Positions 42,186 to 53,214 of a DNA stretch of 64,000 nucleotides are shown here, one piece after another. The notes below the pieces were generated by a model. It was not told where the DNA came from and ran no database searches. It worked only from the letters and a program-made list of their open reading frames with translations. The translations under genes were made by a program, and so were the position numbers. The DNA lies in NCBI GenBank assembly GCA_002104945.1, contig MCFH01000082.1, forward strand, positions 120,886 to 184,885, written 5' to 3'. The first letter of the stretch is position 1. The number at the start of each line of letters is the position of its first letter. Source of the stretch: Piromyces finnis. Lineage: Eukaryota > Neocallimastigomycota > Neocallimastigomycetes > Neocallimastigales > Neocallimastigaceae.

Positions 42186-43183
42186 TGTTAAGTTTTTGGA
42201 TTTGGTTATGCGGCCAGGTCAGAATGTTATCAATTATATAGTAAATATGTTTTTTAAGAAATTAAATTTAAATATAAAATAACCCTTTAAACTTCCAAAT
42301 GAGAAATTAATATTTATTCTTTAGAATAACTTTTTTTATAAAATTTTATTTATTTATTAATAATAATATAAATGATAATATATTTAATAACTATATAATT
42401 AAGATTATAACTATAATCTTTACAAAGAATTAAAATCGAATTCAATTCATTCTATTTTATATTCTTTGTTCAGATTATTAAATTGATAAAAATAAAGTAT
42501 TACATGTAATATGTTAATAATATAATAAGATTGTTTGTTTGTTTGTTTGTTTGTTTTGTCATGACATAAAATAAAATAAACATATGATTAATCATTTAAA
42601 CACTTGATCCATTAACCTATTTTATAATAATTAAAATTATTTAATTTATAAATGTTAACCGTTACACCTAAATGGTTTAGTTCTATTTTTAGTAACAGTC
42701 ACTATCATTAATTAAATTAATATAATTAGAATTTCTATTGATATCTTTTTAATTTTCGTCAAGTCATAAGAAATGTCTATGATCCATACTTGATATCATA
42801 TTAATTTTAATTTACTTATTAAAATCTTCGAATGATCATATCTTCCTTAAATGACCTGTTAGAAGGACCGCGATTGTACCAAAATGTAGCTTTTTCCTTA
42901 AGCTTTCTAATAAACCTGGTTTCATAGCCGTATCACTTACAGCCGTAGCGATCGTTTTTGGCGAGTTACACCTTGTTTCGTGTTTGTTTATTTTTGGTTA
43001 AGGGTTATAGTGTATTGATATTAAATTTTTTGAAATCATAACCCTTTCACTGAACCAAAATTTAAAAGGTGACTTTTAAAGGTGTTTTAAAATAATTATT
43101 GGGATTATTTAATTCTAATTATTATGTTTAATTAATTATAGATATTATCTGAATTTGTTTTAAATCCAGTTAATATCTTCACA
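42186..43183 (-). mobile_element. Solo LTR, family D (998 bp), nested in LTR E
   Basis: Starts TGTTAAG and ends TCTTCACA in plus reading, flanked by a perfect TAACA duplication (42181-42185, 43184-43188). It is the reverse complement of the LTRs at 54280-55423 and 56566-57561, the latter being the 5' LTR of the element at the window end. Contains a (TTTG)n run at about 42532-42556. Confidence 0.9.
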
Positions 43184-43238
43184 TAACAGAAGAAGTAGTT
43201 AAAAAGTTGTAATATAACTACCAATCCGTTATCATTTA

Positions 43239-43996
43239 TGATATAATTTGATAATAATCTTAATTTTGAATTTTACTTCAAAAAGTGATTATTATATTAT
43301 ATCTTTTGTTATAACTATATAAGTTATATTGATTAAGATTTAAAATCGTTTTTATAAAAATTAATAAAATTGTTTTGTTAAAACACTAAATTGTTTTATT
43401 AGAAACACTTGTTTTTCTAATATTTAAATATTTAAAATTTTATTTATTTAAGTATAAAAGTGATTATTAAAATTATAAAATATTAATCTAACTATATAAT
43501 ATTTCTTTATTATTAATAATAATAATGATTAAAATAAGAATATTTACATGTATTTATATTTTCTTTTGAATTTAAACTATTTACATTAAAACAATAAAAT
43601 TAATAACTATTTACAATAAAAGTAATTAGAAATAACAATAAAAGAAATAATTAAAAGTTAAAGAATATAAAAAGTTGTTTATTTTACAATTAATTAAAGT
43701 AATAATAACATGAATTATTATATTTGTTTACTTTTAAAGTGTAATTTACTAACGAAGTTATTAAACATTTAATTTAACAATTAATTTAACAAGAGTTATA
43801 TATTTTGATCTCGATTAATTAAAGTTTATTATTTTTTTTCAATAATCAAAATATATGCAGTGTTTAGGATTAATTTTATTTAAGAATTTTGGTAAAGTAC
43901 TTAATTAAACTATAACTTGTTTTAAGTTACTTTTAGGGTTAACTTAAAAATCAGGTATAATAATAATTTTATATTTATTAATTTCATTATTTATCA
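43239..43996. mobile_element. Probable solo LTR, family G (758 bp)
   Basis: Starts TGATATAA, ends TTTATCA, preceded by TTTA (43235-43238) and followed by TTTA once the LTR inserted at 44000 is removed. Its ends resemble families B and E. No second copy is in the window, so the call rests on the termini and the target duplication. Confidence 0.6.
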
Positions 43997-43999
43997 TTT

Positions 44000-44901
44000 T
44001 GTAGTAATTATATTGTAATGTATATAATAAATAGTACAATATAATTACTTATTGATAACTCAATATTAAAATTTAATATTAAATTATATGTATATAGAAA
44101 GAAAAAAATAATAAAAAAAATTAAATATAGAATTAAGATTAGAACTTAGCGAGTTTATTATAAGGATTTATAATAAACAACAAAAACACAAATGGGAAGG
44201 AGGATAAGAGTGAGATGTATTAAAATTATGTTTTAATAATATGTTTTTTATTAAAATAGAATTATTTGTTATTTATTATAATTAATTTTTCTTATAATAA
44301 TAACTCTTGAATTTCTAAAGAATTTCAAGAGTGTCTTATTTATATTTTTATTAGAAATTAAGGTTAAATAAATGGGTTCTAATCTTAACAAATTAAATGT
44401 TTAGGAAAAGACTAGAAGAAAAACCTAAACAAGTTTTCGACCAATATTCTAATCATATTAGTCATCGTGTAAATTTTAAGTAAAACCAATTATAATAATC
44501 GGGAAAACCTTAAAATACCGATTTCCTAAAGTAAATCCGTGTTTAGATATAATATGTAAATTAATTAGTAATACACAATTAAATTACAGGATTCTTATAT
44601 ATAAATATTATTTAAAAATCAAATGTATAAAATATTATTTAACTAAATAAATTAAATAAATAAATTAAGTGCATAAAATATTATTTAACTAAATAAATTA
44701 AATAAGTAAATTAAGTGCATAAAATATTATTTAACTAAATAAATTAAATAAATAAATTAAGTGCATAAAATATTATTTAACTAAATAAATTAAATAAATA
44801 AATTAAGTGTATAAAATATTATGTAACTAAATAAATAAATAAATTATTAAACTAATAAGAAATATTAATTATTTAGATTGAAATAATTATTATTTCTTAC
44901 A
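44000..44901 (-). mobile_element. Solo LTR, family F (902 bp)
   Basis: Minus copy of the LTR at 4156-4804, starting TGTAAGAAATAATA on the minus strand, flanked by a perfect CATTT duplication (43995-43999, 44902-44906). It is longer than its relative mainly because of a 46-bp tandem repeat at 44623-44845. Confidence 0.88.
44623..44845. repeat. 46-bp tandem repeat in LTR F
   Basis: GCATAAAATATTATTTAACT recurs at 44625, 44671, 44717, 44763 and 44809, exactly 46 bp apart. Confidence 0.9.
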
Positions 44902-44907
44902 CATTTA

Positions 44908-45529
44908 TGATAACGGATTGGTAGTTATATTACAACTTTTTAACTACTTCTTCTGTTATCTTATATTGTTTTATCTCGACAGCTATTGTACGAGCTTTAA
45001 CAATATCTACTAGTTTTATTAATTTATTTTAAGTTATTTTATAATTTTAATAGTTTTATTATTTTAATAATATTTATATAGAATAATAACACCAGATTTA
45101 TTCTATAAAATATTATTTATTATTAACACAATAATTACAAATTAGACAAGTTTAATTTCGTTTTTATATTTTCTTTTATTTATTGTTCTTACGCTCTTTT
45201 TAACAATAATTTTTATTATATAAAAACTTATTTTTTGTCTTTTAAATATTATTATGTATTCACTAATTAATTATATTAACTATTATTAAAATTTAACTTA
45301 TTATTAATAATCTAAGTCTTCTTATTTTCTACTAAAAAATATTATTATTCTTTATATTAAAAATTATTTTTATAATTTAACCCAATCAAATATATAAATT
45401 TATAAAATATTTGATTTTATGTAAATTATATTTTTATAATAAACTATATAAAATTATTTAATAATTATTTTATAATAAAATTTTCTACTAATATCAAATT
45501 TATAATATATTTATAATTATTATTTATCA
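44908..45529 (-). mobile_element. 3' LTR of element E
   Basis: 622 bp, starts TGATAACGG and ends TTTATCA in plus reading. The base difference from the 5' LTR is TTAATAATC against TTAGTAATC. Confidence 0.9.
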
Positions 45530-45543
45530 AGATTTCCTCCCCT
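45530..45543 (-). other. Polypurine tract of element E
   Basis: Minus-strand AGGGGAGGAAATCT ends exactly at the 3' LTR start. Expected primer for plus-strand DNA synthesis. Confidence 0.75.
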
Positions 45544-45868
45544 AAGATACGACTTAGTGGTAGCTGATAAAAATATTCATAAATAATAATAAATATATAA
45601 GTTTTTGATATTTTTATACTAAATATTTAAAAATTTAAATTTTTTTTTCTATATATATATATATATGATAAAAATAATATAAAATAAGGTTTATAAAAAA
45701 AATGATGAAAAATTTGAAAATTTTTATTAATAAAATTTTTTTTTCAAAGAGAAATAAAAAAAATGAAGTGAAATTTTGTTAAATGTCGTAGTGTAAATAT
45801 TTTTGTGTTTTTATATATTTTTGTAATGTAATTGTCGTATTATTTGTATATAAATGTTTAATGTGGTT

Positions 45869-47856
45869 TTATCTTTCTTTAAACTTTGAAAATAGATGAA
45901 ATTTTGATTTTAATATGTCGAAATAATGTCGTTTTAAAATTGAAGTTACTGATTTGATATAATCTTTTAGATTGAAAATAATTGAATTTGAAATACTTTC
46001 TTTTACACTTTTTATTATACTGAAATATATATTCTTAAACGAATTATTTGATGAATTTTTGATTATATCATTTTGTTTATTTCGCTTTTTTCTTGATTTT
46101 AATTTCCTGTTAATATTAATATTCAAATGATTATATTTTAGAATTTTACTTTTATTTTTATATATCTTGATTTTGTGGCATTTTTCGTGAATAATTGGCG
46201 TTTTTTCTGCTTCATCACGGCCGACAAGATTTGACTTATTAATTGAAAATTTAATAAGTGAATCGTTTTTAATTCTTTTTGGAAATTTGCTGAAATTTGA
46301 ATGAAAAATGTGATATTTTGGATAAAAATATTTATTTTTAAATTTGAATAAATGTCGAAATTTAATTGAATAAAAAAGTTTGTTTTTATTGTTAAAAGTC
46401 GAATTAAAATTTTGAATTTTGATATTATTATTAAATGAATTAAATTGAGATTCATTAATATTTGATGGATTGAAACAATGAATCATTGAAATATTTGAAA
46501 GATTATTTTTATTTTGTTTAAAATTTGAGGGACGAGCAACCATAATAGGAGATGAATTAGTTTTCATGTAGAGAGAGTCATCATCAGGATCAATGTATAA
46601 TCGGTGATTCTTTTGAGATTGACGACCTAATATAATATCATAACATGAATCTTCATCTTCTAGAATCCAGAATAATGCATAGATTTTTAAATCACCAAAT
46701 TTAAGAGTTAAATTAACAGCTTGATTTGTTGAAATAACTTGTTTGCTAGCTAATTTAAAGAAAGTTCTCTTAAAATGTGTAATATTATGATTTGCTGATA
46801 TTAAATTAAAGAAGGATTTAGTAATAACATTAACATCAGAACCAGTATCTACTAAAACTCGGACAATGTTATTATCAATTGAGCCAATGACAGAAGCAAT
46901 GTTGATTTTATTAATGACATTAATTTCGTTATCTGCTATATTGATAATATCATCATCATTGTCATTATCAGCATCATCATTGTTTTCATTATTTTTATTA
47001 TTATAATTTTCATTAATGATATTAATAAATGAATTAATATCATCATCATTAAGATCCATATTTTGAATGGCGTTTATTTTCCGAACATCATTTGGATCAA
47101 GCTTTAAACCTTTGGCACAAAGTCTTCTGATGATAGGACTGACTGCAAGCAATTGTGCAAAAGAGATACCAGCATTTGTATTATTAAGGGCATCAAAAAT
47201 ATTATATTCTTTATTTTTGCCCAACATGACAATAGAACGTAGGAAGTCATAATAGTTGCTTTTGGGAGACTTTTTGCTATCTATAACTTCTTCTAATTCG
47301 TCCTGTTTACTTGGTATATCTGGACCAATTCTTCTTTTATTTCTGGTTTCTTTATTTTTCATCTTAGCAGAGGAAATATTCTTGCCTGCAATTACCGAGG
47401 GGTCTAAGATGTCTAGGCGGGAAGTAGTGGTATGAAAATTTGAATTTTTCTCATTACGAATTTCTTGCTGTTCTTTCATCTGAGTGGCCTTTGTATGTAT
47501 TGGTAATGGATTTTCTCGAAGTTTCTTTTTCTTCGACTGAGTCACGTGATCCTCATCATCACTTTCATCACTTTCTTCAGAACTTTTTCTCTTGAATGCA
47601 TAAATAAGGTTTTCGATGTCCTTATCATCGACTGTATTTGTCACGTGATCACGTGTAACGTAATCCTTATCATCTTCATTGATTGGATCATCCACCAAAG
47701 GGTTAGAGAATTTTTCTTTAGAATTTGGAAATTTTTTTGTTTTATGGAAATCACGTGTATCATCAACATAGATTTGCTCATTAATGTTGTTGATGTTGTG
47801 GGTTTGGTTATTATCAATTTTGGAGTTAGAAGGGGAAGATTGAGAACTTCCCCCAT
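45869..47856 (-). CDS. Element E protease ORF, entered from gag by -1 frameshift
   Basis: The open frame begins at the gag end (KLNGGSSQSSPSNSK) and runs to a stop at 45869, with no ATG needed; 47698 is only an internal TTG. The first ~250 residues are acidic and charged with an Asn/Asp-rich run. Then comes a retropepsin: VLVDTGSDVNVITKSFF (active-site DTG) and YDIILGRQS, the usual second hallmark. The remaining ~200 residues are Lys/Asn/Phe-rich without a recognisable domain. No RT motif is present before the stop, and the polypurine tract and LTR follow within about 330 bp, so pol is deleted rather than merely shifted. The protease would cut the Gag and Gag-protease precursors in virus-like particles. 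Confidence 0.8.
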
Positions 47857-47866
47857 TTAATTTAAA
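47829..47866 (-). promoter_or_regulatory. -1 programmed frameshift signal (slippery heptamer plus hairpin)
   Basis: Minus strand: gag frame reads CA[T TTA AAT] TAA, a canonical X XXY YYZ heptamer TTTAAAT (47860-47866) directly before the gag stop (47857-47859). After a 6-7 nt spacer, GGGGAAG (47847-47853) pairs with CTTCCCC (47832-47838) across an 8-nt loop. The -1 frame is the protease frame. All three parts of a standard -1 signal are present. Confidence 0.75.
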
Positions 47867-48706
47867 TGGTTTTGGGTTTTGAGGAGGGTAGCTATGATTT
47901 TGTTCACATCGGTCATTTCGTTTGGGCAGAAGCGGGCATCATGTCCTTTCTGGTTACAACGGTGGCAGATATGAATTTTCATCTGGGCAAAGCTTTTGGT
48001 CAAAGCATCCAGATCTGATTCTTTAGCTTCTTCTTTAGTAGTCTTTTCATTATCAGTACTACTATTATTTTCGTTATTATTATAAGAGGTTTTATCTTCA
48101 ACTTCTGTTTTTCTCTTATAATAATTATTTTTGTTTTGAGTTCTTTTATTGGGTACATATTCATCATCACTTTCATAAGCAGATAGAAGCTCATCTGCTT
48201 TAATAGCAATGACCATAGCATCCTTTAAAGTTTTTGGTTGTTTGTTAATAAGAGAATTTAATATAGAAGTTCTCCTATTAAAAGCTTTTGTATAAAGAAA
48301 AATAAGTCTTTCTTCAGAAGGCTTGTCCCTTTCTTTAATTTCTTTCAAAAGGTCGTTAAAAGAACGGTTAAATTCTCTAACAGAGCTTTTGTTTACTTTT
48401 ATTTTTTCTAACTTATTTAGGTTTCTATTAGAGGTTTTATCATCCTCAAATAAGTTAGATATTTTATTGATAAATTCATTATAAGATAGGGATCTATCTT
48501 CATAATAAATATCAAAGATCCTTTGAGTTACCGGTAGTAGCAAGCAAAGCAATTCTCTTCTTTTCTTTTTCAGAAAGAGCTAAGTCTTCTAAGATATCTT
48601 CAAGTTCCATTTTCCATCTGAAGAACTTAGTATCTTTCTTGCCAAGAGGGCTTATTTCTTTAGCCATACTAGCGGCTCTTTCAAAATTGTTTTTATTTTC
48701 AGTCAT
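47857..48706 (-). pseudogene. Element E gag with one frameshift
   Basis: The ATG at 48706 (MTENKNNFERAASMAKE) starts a capsid-like helical region open to 48512. One base change of frame near 48515-48530 leads into the second part, ending at the stop 47857-47859. That part carries the retrotransposon gag pattern and one CCHC zinc knuckle, CHRCNQKGHDARFC (C-X2-C-X4-H-X4-C), which binds the element RNA. Everything else is open, so this is either a recent mutation or a single-base sequence error. Gag forms the particle in which reverse transcription occurs. Confidence 0.78.
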
Positions 48707-48790
48707 ATTTAGTAAATAAATAAGATAATTATACTAAATATACTAATTAATAGGAATTATTTAAATTTTCGGCTTTCCCACGGGACGACT

Positions 48791-48804
48791 GAGGTTCTCC
48801 ACCA
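48791..48804 (-). other. Primer-binding site of element E
   Basis: Two bases after the 5' LTR the minus strand reads TGGTGGAGAACCTC. It starts with TGG, complementary to a tRNA CCA end, so a tRNA ending GGTTCTCC-A-CCA would prime. Which tRNA this is cannot be told here. Confidence 0.65.
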
Positions 48805-48806
48805 CT

Positions 48807-49428
48807 TGATAACGGATTGGTAGTTATATTACAACTTTTTAACTACTTCTTCTGTTATCTTATATTGTTTTATCTCGACAGCTATTGTACGAGCTTTAAC
48901 AATATCTACTAGTTTTATTAATTTATTTTAAGTTATTTTATAATTTTAATAGTTTTATTATTTTAATAATATTTATATAGAATAATAACACCAGATTTAT
49001 TCTATAAAATATTATTTATTATTAACACAATAATTACAAATTAGACAAGTTTAATTTCGTTTTTATATTTTCTTTTATTTATTGTTCTTACGCTCTTTTT
49101 AACAATAATTTTTATTATATAAAAACTTATTTTTTGTCTTTTAAATATTATTATGTATTCACTAATTAATTATATTAACTATTATTAAAATTTAACTTAT
49201 TATTAGTAATCTAAGTCTTCTTATTTTCTACTAAAAAATATTATTATTCTTTATATTAAAAATTATTTTTATAATTTAACCCAATCAAATATATAAATTT
49301 ATAAAATATTTGATTTTATGTAAATTATATTTTTATAATAAACTATATAAAATTATTTAATAATTATTTTATAATAAAATTTTCTACTAATATCAAATTT
49401 ATAATATATTTATAATTATTATTTATCA
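48807..49428 (-). mobile_element. 5' LTR of element E
   Basis: 622 bp, the same ends as the 3' LTR; followed by TTTA and 14 bp after its end by tRNA-Trp. Confidence 0.9.
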
Positions 49429-49907
49429 TTTAGATCAGTGAAGGAGGGTTGGCGCAACGGTAGCGCGTCCGCCTCCAGAGCGGAAGGTTGGGTGTTCGAA
49501 TCACTCACTCTCCATTTTTATATTTTTCATTAGATGATAAAATTATTCTTTAATACCTATTATTATTATTATACTAGTTTAATTAAATATTAATAAAAAA
49601 TACATTTTATTTCCGTTATCTTTTAACAAGTATTATTAATTAGAGTTAACATAGTTCATAATTAAATCCTAGAGTTAACTCTTATACTCAAATAATTATA
49701 ACAAAAGAAAAGTTCACTTTTTAATATTTTCATTTAAAAAAAAAAGAAAGTTCTATTAATTTTTATTATTAAAAAAGGATTGGTTCTAAGAAATTTAATT
49801 TTTTTGAAATTTTATATAAAAAAAAAGAAAAAAGACTTTTTTTTGGTGAAATGAAAACTTTTTTAAATTTCGAAATAAATAAAGAAAAGCAAAAAAAAAA
49901 AAAAAAA
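49429..49907. repeat. Left arm of a large inverted duplication around tRNA-Trp
   Basis: The tRNA and roughly 400 bp to its right recur inverted at about 53865-54235, with small indels and differing homopolymer lengths. Landmarks in both: TTTCCGTTATCTTTTAA, GAGTTAACATAGTTCATAAT, AATTTCGAAATAAATAAAG. Confidence 0.85.
49443..49513 (+). tRNA. tRNA-Trp (CCA)
   Basis: 71 nt folding into a full cloverleaf: acceptor GGAGGGT/ACTCTCC, D stem GCGC/GCGC, anticodon stem TCCGC/GCGGA with loop CTCCAGA (anticodon CCA), T stem GGGTG/CACTC with loop TTCGAAT. A T run at 49515 can end Pol III transcription. No intron. It reads UGG codons. Confidence 0.96.
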
Positions 49908-50042
49908 CGAAAATAAACATTTTATATTTTATTAACTGAAAGCTACTAAACATTAAAGGATAGTGTGATAAATAAAAAAAAAATATTATAAATTTCAATT
50001 TTAATTTCAATATTTGTTATATATAATTTTTTATAAAGTATA
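49514..50042. other. Non-coding flank between tRNA-Trp and the Cys-rich gene
   Basis: Contains the inverted-repeat arm and homopolymer runs, and must hold the promoter of the gene at 50043. No specific motif assigned. Confidence 0.55.
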
Positions 50043-50807
50043 ATGAAAAAGAAGATTATTTTGATACTATCAACCTATTTATATTTTATGGTATTTTGTC
50101 AATATGGATATACTCGTACAATTAGTGTTGAATCTGATGATATTCCAGCTGAACTTATTTATCGTGGTGAAGCATTTAGTCGCACCATAATTAAAGATTT
50201 TGATTTTAATAATTATAACTCACCTGATGATGATGATGAATATACTTATGTATGTAAAGATGATGATTGCATTTATATACAGCCGAATAGTAGCAAACCT
50301 TTTATTGAAATTGAAGATAAAAATGGTTATCTTCATAGATATATATTTACTTCCTATATAGATGATTATGAAGTAACTATAGCTAATTATATCGAGTCTA
50401 ATATAAATAAAACTATTCATGTTTCTACTGATTGTAAAACAGATAGTCAATGTTTTTCAAATAAATGTATAAACAATAGATGTATAAAGAATTTAGAAGT
50501 TAATATTGAACATTGTGTTTCTTTATATATAAGACCTAGTGCTTTCTATTCATCGTATATAGGATATACTAAATGTGGTCGGATGCCTGGTGAGCCTTGT
50601 ATAAAAAATTCAGATTGCTCTTCCAACAAATGTTACAGAGGAACATGCATAACTAATAACTATACACCTTCTGATAGTGATGGGATAGGTGAGGCATTTT
50701 CAAAACTAGGGTTTATAGCAGCATTAATAAGTATTTTAGTAATTGATTGTTGTTATTGTTGTTACGTAAAACATAATGAAAGATATTATATTAAAGCTAA
50801 TAAATAA
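50043..50807 (+). CDS. Putative secreted/type I membrane protein with two Cys-rich modules
   Basis: 254 residues. Signal peptide about 1-24 (MKKKIILILSTYLYFMVFCQYGYT). The ectodomain is acidic (PDDDDEYTY at 61-69) with two modules of identical cysteine spacing, C-X5-C-X4-C-X4-C, at 131-147 and 186-202 (SNKC in both). This resembles the small disulfide modules of the EB/Dickkopf N-terminal kind. Several N-glycosylation sequons are present (for example NSS at 82, NKT at 122). A hydrophobic segment at about 222-241 rich in Cys and a short basic tail suggest a membrane anchor. Single exon. It is the only gene between the two inverted tRNA-Trp copies. Function unknown; a cell-surface or wall-associated role is a guess. 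Confidence 0.75.
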   Translation: MKKKIILILSTYLYFMVFCQYGYTRTISVESDDIPAELIYRGEAFSRTIIKDFDFNNYNSPDDDDEYTYVCKDDDCIYIQPNSSKPFIEIEDKNGYLHRYIFTSYIDDYEVTIANYIESNINKTIHVSTDCKTDSQCFSNKCINNRCIKNLEVNIEHCVSLYIRPSAFYSSYIGYTKCGRMPGEPCIKNSDCSSNKCYRGTCITNNYTPSDSDGIGEAFSKLGFIAALISILVIDCCYCCYVKHNERYYIKANK

Positions 50808-51230
50808 ATAAAATTTTTACATTTTTTATACTATAATTATTAGTATAATAAAATTCATTTAAAAATATATAAAAATAAGATACTATTAAAGTTTATAAAA
50901 CACTGTATTTTTTAATTGTCAAAAAAAATAGTAAACAAAAAATATTGGTATTTTATAAAAGTTATAATATAAAAGTTTAATATAGCTATATATATTTACT
51001 ATATAAAGTTAATTTTTAATGAGAACTTATTATTACTTTTTTTAAAATAGCAACTATTTTTAAAACCATGTAAAAAAAAAATTAAAAAATTGAAAAGAAG
51101 TAAAAATAGAAATAAAATAAAAATAAAAATTAAAGGATAATGAATAAAAATGTTAGTTTATTATTATTGTTAGTTAAATATTTTTGAATATATTAATTAT
51201 TAATAAATAACATTTATTTAAACTAAATTA

Positions 51231-51270
<40 letters not shown>

Positions 51271-52395
51271 TGTATTATATATATTTCTTAAAATATTTTT
51301 TTAATTATTTATTAAAAATGAAATTGACTATTTATTAACATTTTACTTTAATTTGTTGAGAAGATATTTTGAATTAAATAATATGTTCCCAAAAAGATCT
51401 ATGTATTTAATGACGATTATTAAAAAAAAAAAAAAAAAAAAAAAACATGTACAAGAGTAATTTAAAAGTTTACTATTCAAATGAAAAGTTTGTTATAATT
51501 TCCAATATCTACAGGGAAAATGAGGATTGCTGAATAGTATGTAGTCCGGTTCCCATAAAGGAATTGTTAAAAACATATTCTTAGGTTATTGAAAACGCTA
51601 GCACTGTTACAGGCATGATATAAAAATAATAGGTGACCTAAATCTATTATATTTGTAAATATTAAATGTATATAGTTTTTTATTAAATAGTAATTCCTTA
51701 AATGTAAAATAATGAAATATAAAAGAATAAGGAAGATATATAATCCATATAATTCCAGCCTTATAATTGTACAATTAATCATTATGTAAGCCCTGATAGT
51801 ATAAATAGACTAGAAATAAATATTATAAAAAGGGCTTCTTGTTTTTTGTTAATTTTTAATAAAATAGTTATAAATGACTGGATTATCGTTTTAGCATATA
51901 AACGGAATAATATATTAAAGCGTGATTAATAAAATTATGAACAAAATATATATTATTTAAAGATTCTTTCTACATAAAAATAACTCTTATCATGTCCATT
52001 ATCATATTGATTGAAACACATAACAAAATACTACAATTATATGAAAATAATTGTACATTTATGTATTTATAAATACAAATTAATAATAAAATATAATAAT
52101 AATATATATAAAAAAAAATAATATTATAGATTAATAATAATAATACTAATACTAATACTAATACTAATACTAATAATATAAAATACATTATATACAATAT
52201 TATTACTGTAAAATAAATTTAATTAATAAATAATTTTATTAATAAGGTTAACAAAGAGAAAAAGTTACATTGTAAATTACAGTTATATAATGAGATGTAA
52301 GGTTATGTGATCATAAAAATAAAATAAAAATCTCTATAACACGTAGACATTACGTTTACAACACTTTTAATACATGTTTATGTTTTCATAAGTTA
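50808..52395. other. Intergenic, A+T-rich
   Basis: Poly(A)/poly(T) tracts at 51235-51268 and 51422-51445, and an (ACTAAT)n run at 52141-52172. The small ORFs here have the composition of random A+T-rich DNA. Confidence 0.6.
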
Positions 52396-52794
52396 GTCAC
52401 GTAATTAAGACTAAGCCTTAAGTTTAACTTTAGTATTATAAAATATATTATGAATATAATCATGTATTAATAGTTATTTTATTATTAAATGTAAAATTAC
52501 AAATAGTATAAATAATTTAGAATAGTTTTATGAAATTAAATCTTTGTAAAGATTATTATCTTATTAATACTTAATAAGTATTGCTATTAAATAATCTTAT
52601 TATTATATTCTTTAATAATATATTATTTAAATAAAATAAAAGAAATTATTTTAACCATAATACATAATTTAATTATTCATTTATAAAACAATTAAGATTA
52701 TTTTAATAAAACATTTTTTCTAACCTAGTTATCTTTAATCTTTTATTTAATTTAATATTTTAATATTAAATTAAAGTTTAGTAAAACTTTTACA
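52396..52794 (+). mobile_element. Internally deleted LTR, family C (about 400 bp)
   Basis: From TTAAGACTAAGCC to CTTTTACA it matches the right third of the LTR at 55429-56558 (shared AATATAATCATGTATT, TTTCTAACCTAGTTATCTTT). It begins with TCACG, as in the LTR start, then skips the middle. No clean target duplication. Confidence 0.7.
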
Positions 52795-53214
52795 TGATAA
52801 TATTTGTATCTAAAAAAATAAGAAAATAAAATAAATGATTTTTATACTTGTTCATTTGCAAGTATTAGTTAATTTTTAAAAATATAAAGTTTATTATATT
52901 TAATTATAAAATTATAATATTATTTAATAACTCTCGTATTATTAAATAATTAAGAATTAATACATATTGTATGCATCATAGAAGTTATATAAAAAAAATA
53001 TTGTTTTATTAAAATAATAACAATTATTAATTAATTATTAAATAATTTAAAGATATATTTTATATCTTTACATCTATTTAGAAATAATAGCTTATTAAAA
53101 TTTAATAAATATTAAAGATATTATAAGTATATATATATAAAAAAATATATATACACCAAACAAAAAAAATATTTATAAATATAAAACTTTATAAATTAAA
53201 ATACTTGTAAAAAT

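Larger units (their letters stand above)
41423..43234 (+). mobile_element. Solo LTR, family E, interrupted by a retroposon and a solo LTR
   Basis: Starts TGATAAATAATAA, ends CCGTTATCA. Removing the inserts at 41574-41768 and 42186-43188 leaves about 614 bp, matching the 622-bp LTRs at 44908 and 48807. Flanked by TTTA (41419-41422, 43235-43238). The element at 44908-49428 defines the sense direction, so this copy reads plus. Confidence 0.85.
44908..49428 (-). mobile_element. Gag-protease-only LTR retrotransposon (element E, 4521 bp)
   Basis: Two 622-bp LTRs (44908-45529 and 48807-49428) differ at one visible base. Flanks are TTTA on both sides (44904-44907, 49429-49432). On the minus strand the order is 5' LTR, primer-binding site, gag, -1 frameshift signal, protease, about 200 basic residues, polypurine tract, 3' LTR. 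RT, RNase H and integrase are wholly absent, so it depends on another element for replication. It sits 14 bp upstream of a tRNA-Trp gene. Confidence 0.9.

Noticed and set aside
47546-47860. Plus-strand 104-codon ORF over element E
   Set aside because: Antisense to the protease ORF and without any recognisable feature.
51567-52197. Two short minus-strand ORFs (71 and 75 codons)
   Set aside because: One encodes a (ACTAAT)n microsatellite as Val-Leu repeats; the other has random A+T composition.
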